A DNA stretch of 13,360 nucleotides from Microcaldota archaeon (GTDB taxonomy: Archaea > Micrarchaeota > Micrarchaeia > Micrarchaeales > Micrarchaeaceae): the NCBI GenBank assembly GCA_021806185.1, contig JAJZXZ010000006.1:1-13360 (forward strand). Reading direction: 5' to 3'. The stretch's first letter is position 1; every line of letters starts with the position of its first letter. Of the stretch, positions 6,567 to 12,639 are shown in pieces. Under the pieces are notes generated by a model. That model was not told where the DNA came from, made no database searches, and saw nothing but the letters and a program-made list of their open reading frames with translations. Made by a program: the position numbers and the translations under genes.

Positions 6567-7213
6567 CACTCTACACCGAAAGTGTCCTTTAACGATCCGA
6601 ACAGACCTTTGCCCTTTTTGTTCTGCTGCGGTGGTTCCTGCACCTTCTTAGGCTTCTGCGCCTCACGTTCGGCCCTCTTTTGCAAGACTGGCGCTGGCTT
6701 CTCCTTAGGCGCAGGCGCGCCAGCTCCGAATACATTCTTTATCGAGCCGAACATTCCGCTGCCCTGCTGCTTCTGCGGCAGCGCAGCTTGCTGCACGGTC
6801 TTCTCCCCCTTCGGTTGGACATCCGCTATCTGCCTCTGCCTGCCCATGGCGTTTCCGAACGAGTCCTCTACGCTCTTGATTATGCCCCTCGTGTCCATCC
6901 TGTAGACTTTAGACGAATCGAGTATTATCACGTTGCTCTTCGCCTGCATGGCGGAAACCGCGTCATCGACGTCCTTGCACACTGCAGCGCGCACCCCGCT
7001 GACCTTGTTCGCCTCTATTACCGCATCCATAGGCTTCTTTGAAACAAGTATTGATACGTCATACCCTGAGATCGAGTCGCGTATGTCCTTTATCAGGATC
7101 CTGTAGTCGTCCGTGTCTTCGTCGCTCATTATGCAGGTGTTCCCGCTCCTGTTTATTATGTTGGCTAAGCGTATGCTCAGACCCTTGTCATCAGATGCCA
7201 AATATACCCGCAT
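6566..7213 (-). CDS. Degenerate RpiB-fold protein with a three-copy C-terminal FG motif
   Basis: Residues 1-100 of this 215-aa protein follow ribose-5-phosphate isomerase B / LacAB from end to end. MRVYLASDDKG aligns with the RpiB SDHAG region, and EANKVSGVRAAVC (67-79) aligns with the ANKVPGIRAALC signature. The catalytic CGTG segment is replaced by LVSKKP, and the His after the first Asp is Asp, so isomerase activity is unlikely. The C-terminal 115 residues are Gln/Pro/Lys-rich and probably disordered. They contain three copies of a G-x-x-x-S-hydrophobic-(K/E)-(N/D)-x-F-G motif at 110-120, 153-163 and 203-213. Start ATG 7213 is chosen because of the TATA box at 7231-7240 and GGGGAT three bases upstream. 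An in-frame start at 7249 lies before the promoter. Function unknown. Confidence 0.78.
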   Translation of the reverse strand: MRVYLASDDKGLSIRLANIINRSGNTCIMSDEDTDDYRILIKDIRDSISGYDVSILVSKKPMDAVIEANKVSGVRAAVCKDVDDAVSAMQAKSNVIILDSSKVYRMDTRGIIKSVEDSFGNAMGRQRQIADVQPKGEKTVQQAALPQKQQGSGMFGSIKNVFGAGAPAPKEKPAPVLQKRAEREAQKPKKVQEPPQQNKKGKGLFGSLKDTFGVE

Positions 7214-7230
7214 CGGATCCCCCATGCCGA

Positions 7231-7240
7231 TAATAAATCT
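7231..7240 (-). promoter_or_regulatory. Probable TATA box for the RpiB-like/HTH operon
   Basis: The minus strand reads AGATTTATTA, centred about 22 bases before ATG 7213, so the transcript would be leaderless or nearly so. It stands back to back with the promoter region of the eS26 gene. Confidence 0.5.
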
Positions 7241-7251
7241 TGCTGACATGG

Positions 7252-7260
7252 TTATTAAGC
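7252..7260 (+). promoter_or_regulatory. Possible TATA element for the eS26 operon
   Basis: TTATTAAGC would place the transcription start near 7281, only just ahead of the Shine-Dalgarno sequence GGTGAT at 7282-7287. The match to the TATA consensus is moderate. Confidence 0.35.
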
Positions 7261-7281
7261 TTTGTGATGGAATAAGGATAA

Positions 7282-7287
7282 GGTGAT
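7282..7287 (+). promoter_or_regulatory. Shine-Dalgarno sequence for the CTG start of eS26
   Basis: GGTGAT (inside AAGGTGAT) pairs with the archaeal anti-Shine-Dalgarno and lies three bases before CTG 7291. The competing GTG at 7312 has only a weak purine-rich stretch about 13 bases away. This site helps decide the start. Confidence 0.6.
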
Positions 7288-7290
7288 GAA

Positions 7291-7521
7291 CTGAGAGGAA
7301 GAGACACCCTCGTGGTTTGCGAATCGTGCGGCAGGAAGGTACCGAGAAACAAGGCTGTGATCGACGAAAAAGCGATACGCTTCAGCACCGAGCTGAAGAA
7401 TGCCAACGATGTAAGGTTCTTCGAGCGCAGGAAGGTGGTGTACTGCATAAGCTGCGCGAAGCACAGAGGAATATTCGAGAAGAAGAAGCGCCAGGCCATA
7501 GAACGGGCGAAAAGGTTCTGA
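7291..7521 (+). CDS. rps26e: Small ribosomal subunit protein eS26 (likely CTG start)
   Basis: A 76-aa zinc-ribbon protein of the 30S subunit, in the region that in eukaryotes binds mRNA near the exit channel. The eS26 signature is clear: CESCGRKVPRNKAV followed by YCISCAKHRGI, with zinc ligands Cys10, Cys13, Cys52 and Cys55. From the CTG at 7291 the N-terminus reads MRGRDTLVV, which resembles the Arg/Gly-rich segment before the first Cys pair in longer eS26 proteins. The conventional choice, GTG 7312, would drop seven residues and has no well-placed ribosome binding site. The next gene starts one base after the stop. As I recall, eS26 is present in only part of the Archaea. Confidence 0.85.
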   Translation: MRGRDTLVVCESCGRKVPRNKAVIDEKAIRFSTELKNANDVRFFERRKVVYCISCAKHRGIFEKKKRQAIERAKRF

Positions 7522-7522
7522 A

Positions 7523-8338
7523 ATGGTGGAGAAGGAGGATCTGCTAATCTTCAGTATGCGCGAGGGAAGCGCAACGCAGCCGGCCGCTCAGCCGGCTGAG
7601 GCACAGCCGGTCATTGCGCAGCCGTCCAAGCCAGTGCCGCAAAAGAAGAAGGAGGAGAAAGGGCAGGAGCTGAAGGCGCAGAGTAGGCAGGCTGCCAAAG
7701 GGCTTTACTGTGAATGGCACCCGTGGAGGCCTGCGTATGCTGTGTGCTACACCTGCCACAAGCCCTTTTGCTACGAGGACATATCTGAATACAACAACAA
7801 GTACTACTGCCTTGAGGACATAGACTCTGCGGTTGCCAGGGAGAAGCCCCAGCTGACGTTCGCTTTCAACAAGGTGAGCATGCTGCCTGCAAGCCTCTTC
7901 CTGCTGACCATGTTGGTGTATATATACTTCGTCAACGCGGTCATCGCCTATATCGCGACTAACGCAGCCAGCGTCGGCATACAGGCATTCATAGCCAGCA
8001 ATTTCATACAGAGCGTGAACCTTAGCTATGTGATGCTCTTTGTCGGGTTAGCCATACTCGCATTCCTATTCGCAGGAGGACTCCTCATATTCGCGCAATC
8101 AAGGAAAGGATACTGGCTCAGCATATTCTCCGGCTCTATAGCTTTCATATTCTTCAGCTATGTCTACATAGCAAATTTCCAGGACTACGGCTTCATAATA
8201 GGCGCGCTGACGCTAGCCGGGCTGATAACCATGAGGTTTGCGGTCAATTCGCGCACCACAGAGGAGGAGCAGGCGGCAGGCGCCCCGCCTCTTCCAAGCA
8301 GCTTCAAGTACGGCGCCCAGTCCCAGCTGCGTTTCTGA
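7523..8338 (+). CDS. B-box-type zinc finger membrane protein
   Basis: A 271-aa protein of unknown function with three parts. Residues 1-60 are a low-complexity Ala/Gln/Pro then Lys-rich cytoplasmic linker. Residues 61-100 form a B-box-like zinc finger with Cys63, His66, Cys75, Cys78, Cys83 and Cys96 and the recurrent HPWRPAYAVCYTC signature. Four hydrophobic segments follow at about 118-146, 168-191, 197-217 and 222-241, then a polar tail. It is likely an integral membrane protein with the zinc finger on the cytoplasmic side. ATG 7523 lies one base after the eS26 stop, so the two are probably one operon. The stop TGA forms TGATCA with the stop of the convergent Bud32 gene, leaving no intergenic bases. 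Confidence 0.82.
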   Translation: MVEKEDLLIFSMREGSATQPAAQPAEAQPVIAQPSKPVPQKKKEEKGQELKAQSRQAAKGLYCEWHPWRPAYAVCYTCHKPFCYEDISEYNNKYYCLEDIDSAVAREKPQLTFAFNKVSMLPASLFLLTMLVYIYFVNAVIAYIATNAASVGIQAFIASNFIQSVNLSYVMLFVGLAILAFLFAGGLLIFAQSRKGYWLSIFSGSIAFIFFSYVYIANFQDYGFIIGALTLAGLITMRFAVNSRTTEEEQAAGAPPLPSSFKYGAQSQLRF

Positions 8339-8962
8339 TCAGCCGGCCATCAGCGTGCGCGCCTGGTACCTTCCCCTCCTCTCTATCTCGGCAAGCCGCC
8401 CCATTATCTCGCCGCTGGATCCGCAGCTCTTCCTGTAACCGGCAAGGAACCTCCTGAAAAGGCCCGGGCGCACAGACCTTTTCATAAGAAGCAGGTCCAA
8501 AGCCTTCTCCTCTGTTGACTTCGTGCTCTCAGCAAGTCCGAAGTCTATTATCCAAATCCTATCTGCATTATCAAGCATGAGGTTCGCAGGAGTATAGTCA
8601 CCGTGCGCTATGCCGATGTTGTGCAGCATCCCGCAGCATACTCCCGCATCGTGCATTGCCCTGCCAAGCCTAGCGCTGCCGATCCTGGCAAGCCCCATTG
8701 TGAATTCGTGCAGGCTCCTGCCGCGTATCCTCCCCATGCATATGCTTGTGCGTTCGACCAGCAGCACGTTCGGGACGTTCATGCCGTGCGACGAGGCCGC
8801 ATAAAGCAGCCGAGCTTCGCTTTTTGTGCGTTGGCGCCTGAGCCTATCGTCAAGCTGCTTTATCCTGTAGCTCTTCGCTATCCTTTCCTTGACTATCGCA
8901 TCTATCCCAAGGAACTCCGTCTCATAAATCCTCGCTTCAGCGCCTTCAGATATGAGTCTCAG
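8339..8962 (-). CDS. bud32: Bud32/PRPK atypical protein kinase of the KEOPS complex (CTG start)
   Basis: Small atypical kinase/ATPase that works with Kae1 in KEOPS to make the tRNA modification t6A at A37. From CTG 8962 it is 207 aa, beginning MRLISEGAEARIYETEF, the canonical Bud32 start. Nucleotide-binding Lys25 (VKER), Glu49 (KSEARLL), catalytic Asp122 and Asn127 in HGDYTPAN, metal-binding Asp140 in IDFGLAE, and the C-terminal RRGRYQAR are all present. The first in-frame ATG (8782) would remove 60 residues including the ATP-binding lobe, and no ATG, GTG or TTG exists between the upstream in-frame stop at 8977-8975 and 8782. GGTGAT is three bases before the CTG and overlaps the Kae1 stop, so the genes are probably translationally coupled. 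Confidence 0.93.
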   Translation of the reverse strand: MRLISEGAEARIYETEFLGIDAIVKERIAKSYRIKQLDDRLRRQRTKSEARLLYAASSHGMNVPNVLLVERTSICMGRIRGRSLHEFTMGLARIGSARLGRAMHDAGVCCGMLHNIGIAHGDYTPANLMLDNADRIWIIDFGLAESTKSTEEKALDLLLMKRSVRPGLFRRFLAGYRKSCGSSGEIMGRLAEIERRGRYQARTLMAG

Positions 8963-8965
8963 ACG

Positions 8966-8971
8966 ATCACC
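8966..8971 (-). promoter_or_regulatory. Shine-Dalgarno sequence for the CTG start of bud32
   Basis: The minus strand reads GGTGAT, then CGT, then CTG at 8962-8960. The sequence includes the TGA stop of kae1, so terminating ribosomes would sit directly on it. Layout and spacing are the same as at ogg and eS26. Confidence 0.7.
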
Positions 8972-9944
8972 ACGTCACCTTGACCGTGTCAACGCGGTAC
9001 CTCTGATTTATGCCTAGCTGCTCTGCGCTGTAGCGCTGCCCGCTTCTGTACATCTTCTCCGCCACTACGGCAATCATCGCGCCATTATCCGCATTCAGCT
9101 CATTCGGCGAGACGAAGAATCCCGCACCGTGGCATTTCGCTACAATTCCGAGCATCTCCTTCAGCCTCTTGCTCTGCGCAACGCCACCGCAAACCATCAG
9201 CTCCCTCTTCTTTGCAAGGAGGAGCGCGCGCTCGGTAGCCTCGCAGAGCATCGCAAACGATGTTTCCTGCAACGAATATGCGGTATCCTTGACCGAGTGG
9301 CTTTTCAGCGCCTTCTCGGCAAAGGTCTGCAGCCCTGTGAAGGTGAAGTCCATGCCCTTTACAGTGTACGGCATCTCAAAGTACCTGCCGCCATCTGCAA
9401 CCTTGGCAACAGTGGAGCCCCATGCAGGGACAAGGCGTGCAGCGCGCGCAAAGCTGTCTATCATGTTTCCGATTCCTATATCGAATGTTTCGCCGTAAAC
9501 GTGGTAGTGTCTGAACGGGCTGTCTACGAGGCCCAATATCTGGGAGTTGCCTCCGCTGACATAGAGAACAAGCGGATCCCTCAGCCTGAACGCCTGCTTC
9601 GTAACCTCTATGTGGCCCAGCGCGTGGTTGACCGGCATGAGCGGCAGTTTGTATCTCTTTGAGATAAGCGCCGCAACAAGCTGGCCTACCGCAAGGCATG
9701 GCCCAAGCCCTGGCCCCTTGGTATACCCTACGGCTTCCACATCGCGCGGTTTTATTCCAGCCTCGTCCAGAGCGCGCTTTACCACCAAATGGGCATTCCT
9801 CATGTGGAATCCGGCGACCTTTACGGGTATCATGCCCCTCTCTTTTATCGGGTACATGCTCTTCTGGTTGGCGAGTATCCTGCCGTTGTCGCAGATGCCG
9901 ACTCCAAATGTGTGCGCTGTACTCTCAATTCCAAGCACGGCCAT
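8967..9944 (-). CDS. kae1: Kae1 (TsaD/OSGEP family), catalytic subunit of KEOPS
   Basis: Threonylcarbamoyl transferase that transfers the threonylcarbamoyl group to A37 of ANN-decoding tRNAs (t6A), 325 aa. It has the ASKHA-fold signatures: GIESTAHTFGVGI (5-17), GYTKGPGLGPCL (73-84), the metal site His107 and His111 in NHALGHIEV, SGGNSQ (130-135), GETFDIGIGNMIDSFAR (151-167), VCGGVAQSKRL (251-261) and Asp286 in NADNGAM. All catalytic and metal ligands are present. ATG 9944 gives the standard MAVLGIEST start; an in-frame TTG at 9968 would add eight residues not seen in the family. It is separate from Bud32, unlike the fused form in some archaea, and lies directly upstream of bud32 and downstream of eIF1. 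Confidence 0.97.
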   Translation of the reverse strand: MAVLGIESTAHTFGVGICDNGRILANQKSMYPIKERGMIPVKVAGFHMRNAHLVVKRALDEAGIKPRDVEAVGYTKGPGLGPCLAVGQLVAALISKRYKLPLMPVNHALGHIEVTKQAFRLRDPLVLYVSGGNSQILGLVDSPFRHYHVYGETFDIGIGNMIDSFARAARLVPAWGSTVAKVADGGRYFEMPYTVKGMDFTFTGLQTFAEKALKSHSVKDTAYSLQETSFAMLCEATERALLLAKKRELMVCGGVAQSKRLKEMLGIVAKCHGAGFFVSPNELNADNGAMIAVVAEKMYRSGQRYSAEQLGINQRYRVDTVKVTW

Positions 9945-9992
9945 AAAGGATCGGTTAAAATGACTCAAAACAGGAATAAAAGGCTTTATGGC

Positions 9993-10298
9993 TCAGATGA
10001 CATCTATTATGTCCTCCTTGTAGCCCATCCCGATCAGCGCCTTCTTCGTCGTGTCCTTGTGGTCGCCCTGCAGCTCAACTACGCCGTCCCTGCTCGTCCC
10101 GCCGCAGGCTAGTATCCTCTTGAGGTTCTTCTCCGCGCTCTCGAGCTCGTCGTTGTTTATGCCCTCTATGACGGTCACTACGCGGTTGAACTTCGCCTTC
10201 TTTGTATAGACCCGTATTTTGCTCTCCGTCTCGCGGTCAAGTACGGAGCATACGCAGATGTCTTTGGGTAATCCGCATTTTGGACATACGTCTGGCAT
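9993..10298 (-). CDS. sui1: Translation initiation factor aIF1 (SUI1/eIF1)
   Basis: A 101-aa archaeal eIF1 homologue that helps the 30S subunit select start codons. An N-terminal zinc-ribbon-like segment has Cys5, Cys8, Cys15 and Cys17. The SUI1 domain follows (KFNRVVTVIEGI, LKRILACGGTSRDGVVELQGDHKD), with the conserved basic and CGG regions intact. ATG 10298 overlaps the TAA stop of uL29 (TAATG). Its presence is notable because this window contains several apparent CTG initiation codons, and eIF1 governs start-codon stringency. Confidence 0.96.
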   Translation of the reverse strand: MPDVCPKCGLPKDICVCSVLDRETESKIRVYTKKAKFNRVVTVIEGINNDELESAEKNLKRILACGGTSRDGVVELQGDHKDTTKKALIGMGYKEDIIDVI

Positions 10299-10504
10299 TA
10301 GCTCTTTGCACCCTTCTTGTTCAGGATCGTGTTTATCCTTGCAATGGTCCTCCTTATCTCGCGCGCCTTGATCACCTTGCTGGCTACGCCGGTCGAAGCC
10401 ACCTTCCTCCTCTCTATGCTCAGCTCTAGCTCAAGCTCGCCAAGCTTGGTTCTAAGTGCGCTTTCAGACAGAGAACGTAGTTCACGCGCTTTTATTTCAG
10501 ACAC
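10298..10504 (-). CDS. rpl29: Large ribosomal subunit protein uL29
   Basis: A 68-aa two-helix ribosomal protein near the polypeptide exit tunnel. The family pattern is seen: KARELRSLSESALRTKLGELE, then ELSIERRK and KVIKAREIRRTIARINTIL. The GTG at 10504 is the likely start; a TATA-like element lies about 30 bases upstream and no Shine-Dalgarno is needed if the transcript is leaderless. In many archaea uL29 and eIF1 sit side by side in the S10/spc ribosomal cluster after uS3. Here that pair is retained but followed by kae1 and bud32 instead. Confidence 0.95.
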   Translation of the reverse strand: MSEIKARELRSLSESALRTKLGELELELSIERRKVASTGVASKVIKAREIRRTIARINTILNKKGAKS

Positions 10505-10528
10505 CTGTAATATTATTGCACCTTCCAG

Positions 10529-10540
10529 ATATTAAAAGCT
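10529..10540 (-). promoter_or_regulatory. Probable TATA box for the rpl29-sui1-kae1-bud32 operon
   Basis: The minus strand reads AGCTTTTAATAT. Its centre is about 30 bases before GTG 10504, giving a leader of only a few bases. A weaker AT-rich element near 9975-9983 could give kae1 and bud32 their own promoter. Confidence 0.5.
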
Positions 10541-10651
10541 TTGCGTGCGTTTACGTCTTTGCTAATGACTTCTGAATGCTGCCAGCAAAATGGATTAATG
10601 AGCAGGGTTTACTAGCAAACGCGTGAGTCTCGGAAACCTTAGGCAATGAGA

Positions 10652-10663
10652 GGATATTAATAG
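10652..10663 (+). promoter_or_regulatory. Probable TATA box for lon
   Basis: GGATATTAATAG lies about 37 bases before ATG 10695, predicting a leader of roughly 10 bases. Topoisomerase VI subunit A, four bases downstream of lon, probably shares this promoter. Confidence 0.45.
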
Positions 10664-10694
10664 TTTGTCTCGATAATACTGTTGGTAATCATCA

Positions 10695-12635
10695 ATGCAG
10701 AGCTTCAAGACGACCGCAGAAGTCAAGGTTCCAGAGAAGCTAATCGATCAGGTAATCGGGCAGGAGAAAGCCACAGATATAATCAAGAAGGCGGCAAAAC
10801 AGCGAAGGAACGTGCTGCTGGTCGGATCGCCAGGTACTGGAAAAACGATGCTAGCCCAAGCGATGGCAGAGCTGCTGCCTGCCGCAGAGCTCGAGGACAT
10901 ACTTGTCTACAAGAATGTCAACGACGAGAACATGCCGCTCATCAAGGCAGTTAAGACATACCCTAACGAGGAAGCGAGGGCTAAGGGCGGCGACGGCCAG
11001 GGCAGGCAGATACTGCAGAAAGAGCGGATGAAGAACAGGATGATGATGGGGAAGGGCGCATCGCTCGTAACTCCGATAATACTCCTCCTCGTCATAGTCC
11101 TATTCGGGCTCTCGCTGAGCGGCTACATAACGGGATACGAGATAATAGTGCTTGCCGCACTCATCCTCGGGATACTGATATTAAGGACAATGAAGATGTT
11201 CATGAGCGGGGTCACCCGCCGCGCAGGCATACTGGGCACAACAGACTACAACGAGCCTAAGCTTATAGTTGATAACACAGGATACAAGCATGCGCCTTTC
11301 ATAGACGCTACTGGCTCTAGGGCCGGCGCGCTTTTCGGCGACGTCAGGCACGACCCGCTGCAGAGCGGCGGGCTCGGCACCCCGGCGCACCTTAGGGTTG
11401 AGAGCGGTGCGGTGCATAAAGCCAACAAGGGAGTCCTTTTCATAGATGAGGTATCAAGGCTTGAACCGAGGTCGCAGCAGGACCTTCTAACGTCAATGCA
11501 GGAGAAGAAATACGCGATAACAGGGCAAAGCGAGATGAGCTCAGGCGCACTCGTCAAGACCGAACCGGTGCCTGCCGACTTCGTCCTGGTGGCTGCAGGC
11601 AACCTGCAGGACATACAGGCGATGCACCCAGCGTTGCGGTCAAGGATACGCGGATACGGCTACGAGGTTTATATGGAGTCGACCATGGAGGACAACGATG
11701 CCAATCGCACAATGCTCGTCCAGTTCATCGCGCAGGAGGTGAAGAAGGACGGCAAGATACCGCATTTCGGCAAGGATGCCGTCGGCGAGGTGCTTGAGGA
11801 GGCGCGCAGGCGCGCAGGCAGGAAGAAAAGACTTACTCTCATACTCAGGGACCTCGGCGGATTGGTGAGGGCTGCAGGGGACCTCGCCGTGGAGCGGAAG
11901 CAGAAGGTGGTGACCAAGCAGGATGTGATAGATGCTAAGAAACTTGCCAGCTCTATAGAGTCCCAGGCAGTTACCCAGGAGATAGAATATACGAAGGACT
12001 ATCAGGTCTTCACCAACCGCGGGTTCAGCGTTGGCAAGGTGAATGGCCTGGCTGTGATGGGCTCATCGTCCATAACATCAGCAGGCCTAGTGCTGCCGCT
12101 TGTCGCTGAGGTCACTCCGGCAAGCTCCAGGGCGGAAGGCAAGTTTATACCCACCGGCAAGCTCGGGAAGATAGCGAACGAGGCAGTGAAGAACGTTAGC
12201 GCGATAATAAAGAAGCATATCGGCAAGGACGTCGCCAACTACGACATGCACGTGCAGTTTCTGCAGTCGTACGCAGGCGTTGAGGGAGACAGTGCAAGCA
12301 TATCGGTAGCTATAAGCATAATCTCTGCAATGGAAAACCTGCCTGTCGACCAATCGGTCGCAATGACCGGATCCCTCTCTGTAAGGGGGGAGGTGCTGCC
12401 CGTAGGCGGAGTTACCAGCAAGATAGAGGCGGCGATAAGCGCAGGCATGCGCACGGTAATAATACCGCAGAGCAACCGTGATGACGTCTACATAGCGAAG
12501 GAGAGACTGCGTAGGATAAAGGTTGTGCCTGTGAAAACCCTGGCTGAAGTAATGAAATACTCGATAAAGCCAAGCAAACGCAAGGACGAGATAATAATGG
12601 AGCTCAGGAAGCACGAGCTGCCGAACGGAAAGTGA
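10695..12635 (+). CDS. lonB: Archaeal membrane-anchored ATP-dependent protease LonB
   Basis: A 646-aa LonB, the main archaeal membrane-bound AAA+ protease for quality control. The Walker A motif GSPGTGKT is at 44-51. Two transmembrane segments (about 124-145 and 147-164) are inserted between Walker A and Walker B, which is diagnostic of LonB. Walker B LFIDE is at 248-252, with the sensor region VAAGN at 299-303 and arginines at 315-319. The C-terminal protease domain has the Ser-Lys dyad: Ser533 in EGDSAS and Lys576 in [10 protein letters not shown]. Length is normal for the family. No defects are seen. The next gene, topoisomerase VI subunit A, starts four bases after the stop. Confidence 0.97.
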   Translation: MQSFKTTAEVKVPEKLIDQVIGQEKATDIIKKAAKQRRNVLLVGSPGTGKTMLAQAMAELLPAAELEDILVYKNVNDENMPLIKAVKTYPNEEARAKGGDGQGRQILQKERMKNRMMMGKGASLVTPIILLLVIVLFGLSLSGYITGYEIIVLAALILGILILRTMKMFMSGVTRRAGILGTTDYNEPKLIVDNTGYKHAPFIDATGSRAGALFGDVRHDPLQSGGLGTPAHLRVESGAVHKANKGVLFIDEVSRLEPRSQQDLLTSMQEKKYAITGQSEMSSGALVKTEPVPADFVLVAAGNLQDIQAMHPALRSRIRGYGYEVYMESTMEDNDANRTMLVQFIAQEVKKDGKIPHFGKDAVGEVLEEARRRAGRKKRLTLILRDLGGLVRAAGDLAVERKQKVVTKQDVIDAKKLASSIESQAVTQEIEYTKDYQVFTNRGFSVGKVNGLAVMGSSSITSAGLVLPLVAEVTPASSRAEGKFIPTGKLGKIANEAVKNVSAIIKKHIGKDVANYDMHVQFLQSYAGVEGDSASISVAISIISAMENLPVDQSVAMTGSLSVRGEVLPVGGVTSKIEAAISAGMRTVIIPQSNRDDVYIAKERLRRIKVVPVKTLAEVMKYSIKPSKRKDEIIMELRKHELPNGK

Positions 12636-12639
12636 GAGA

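Larger units (their letters stand above)
10505..10694. other. Divergent intergenic region between rpl29 and lon, the longest gene-free stretch
   Basis: 190 bases holding the two divergent promoters and no convincing open frame. There is a short perfect inverted repeat TGCTG-C-CAGCA at 10577-10587. A possible longer pairing joins 10544-10552 with 10617-10625 (nine pairs, two of them G-U). Neither is strong enough to call an RNA gene or an operator, and no tRNA or C/D box signature fits. Confidence 0.5.

Noticed and set aside
7286..7294. Two-codon ORF ATG-AAC-TGA ahead of eS26 (possible leader peptide)
   Set aside because: Its ATG is inside the Shine-Dalgarno sequence itself, so it is unlikely to be an initiation site.
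8339..9944. Kae1-Bud32 fusion protein as in some archaea
   Set aside because: The two frames differ and kae1 ends with its own TGA, so separate coupled genes explain the sequence without an error.
10561..10640. C/D box sRNA in the rpl29-lon gap
   Set aside because: TAATGA and CTGA-like words occur, but not in the order and spacing of C, D', C' and D boxes.
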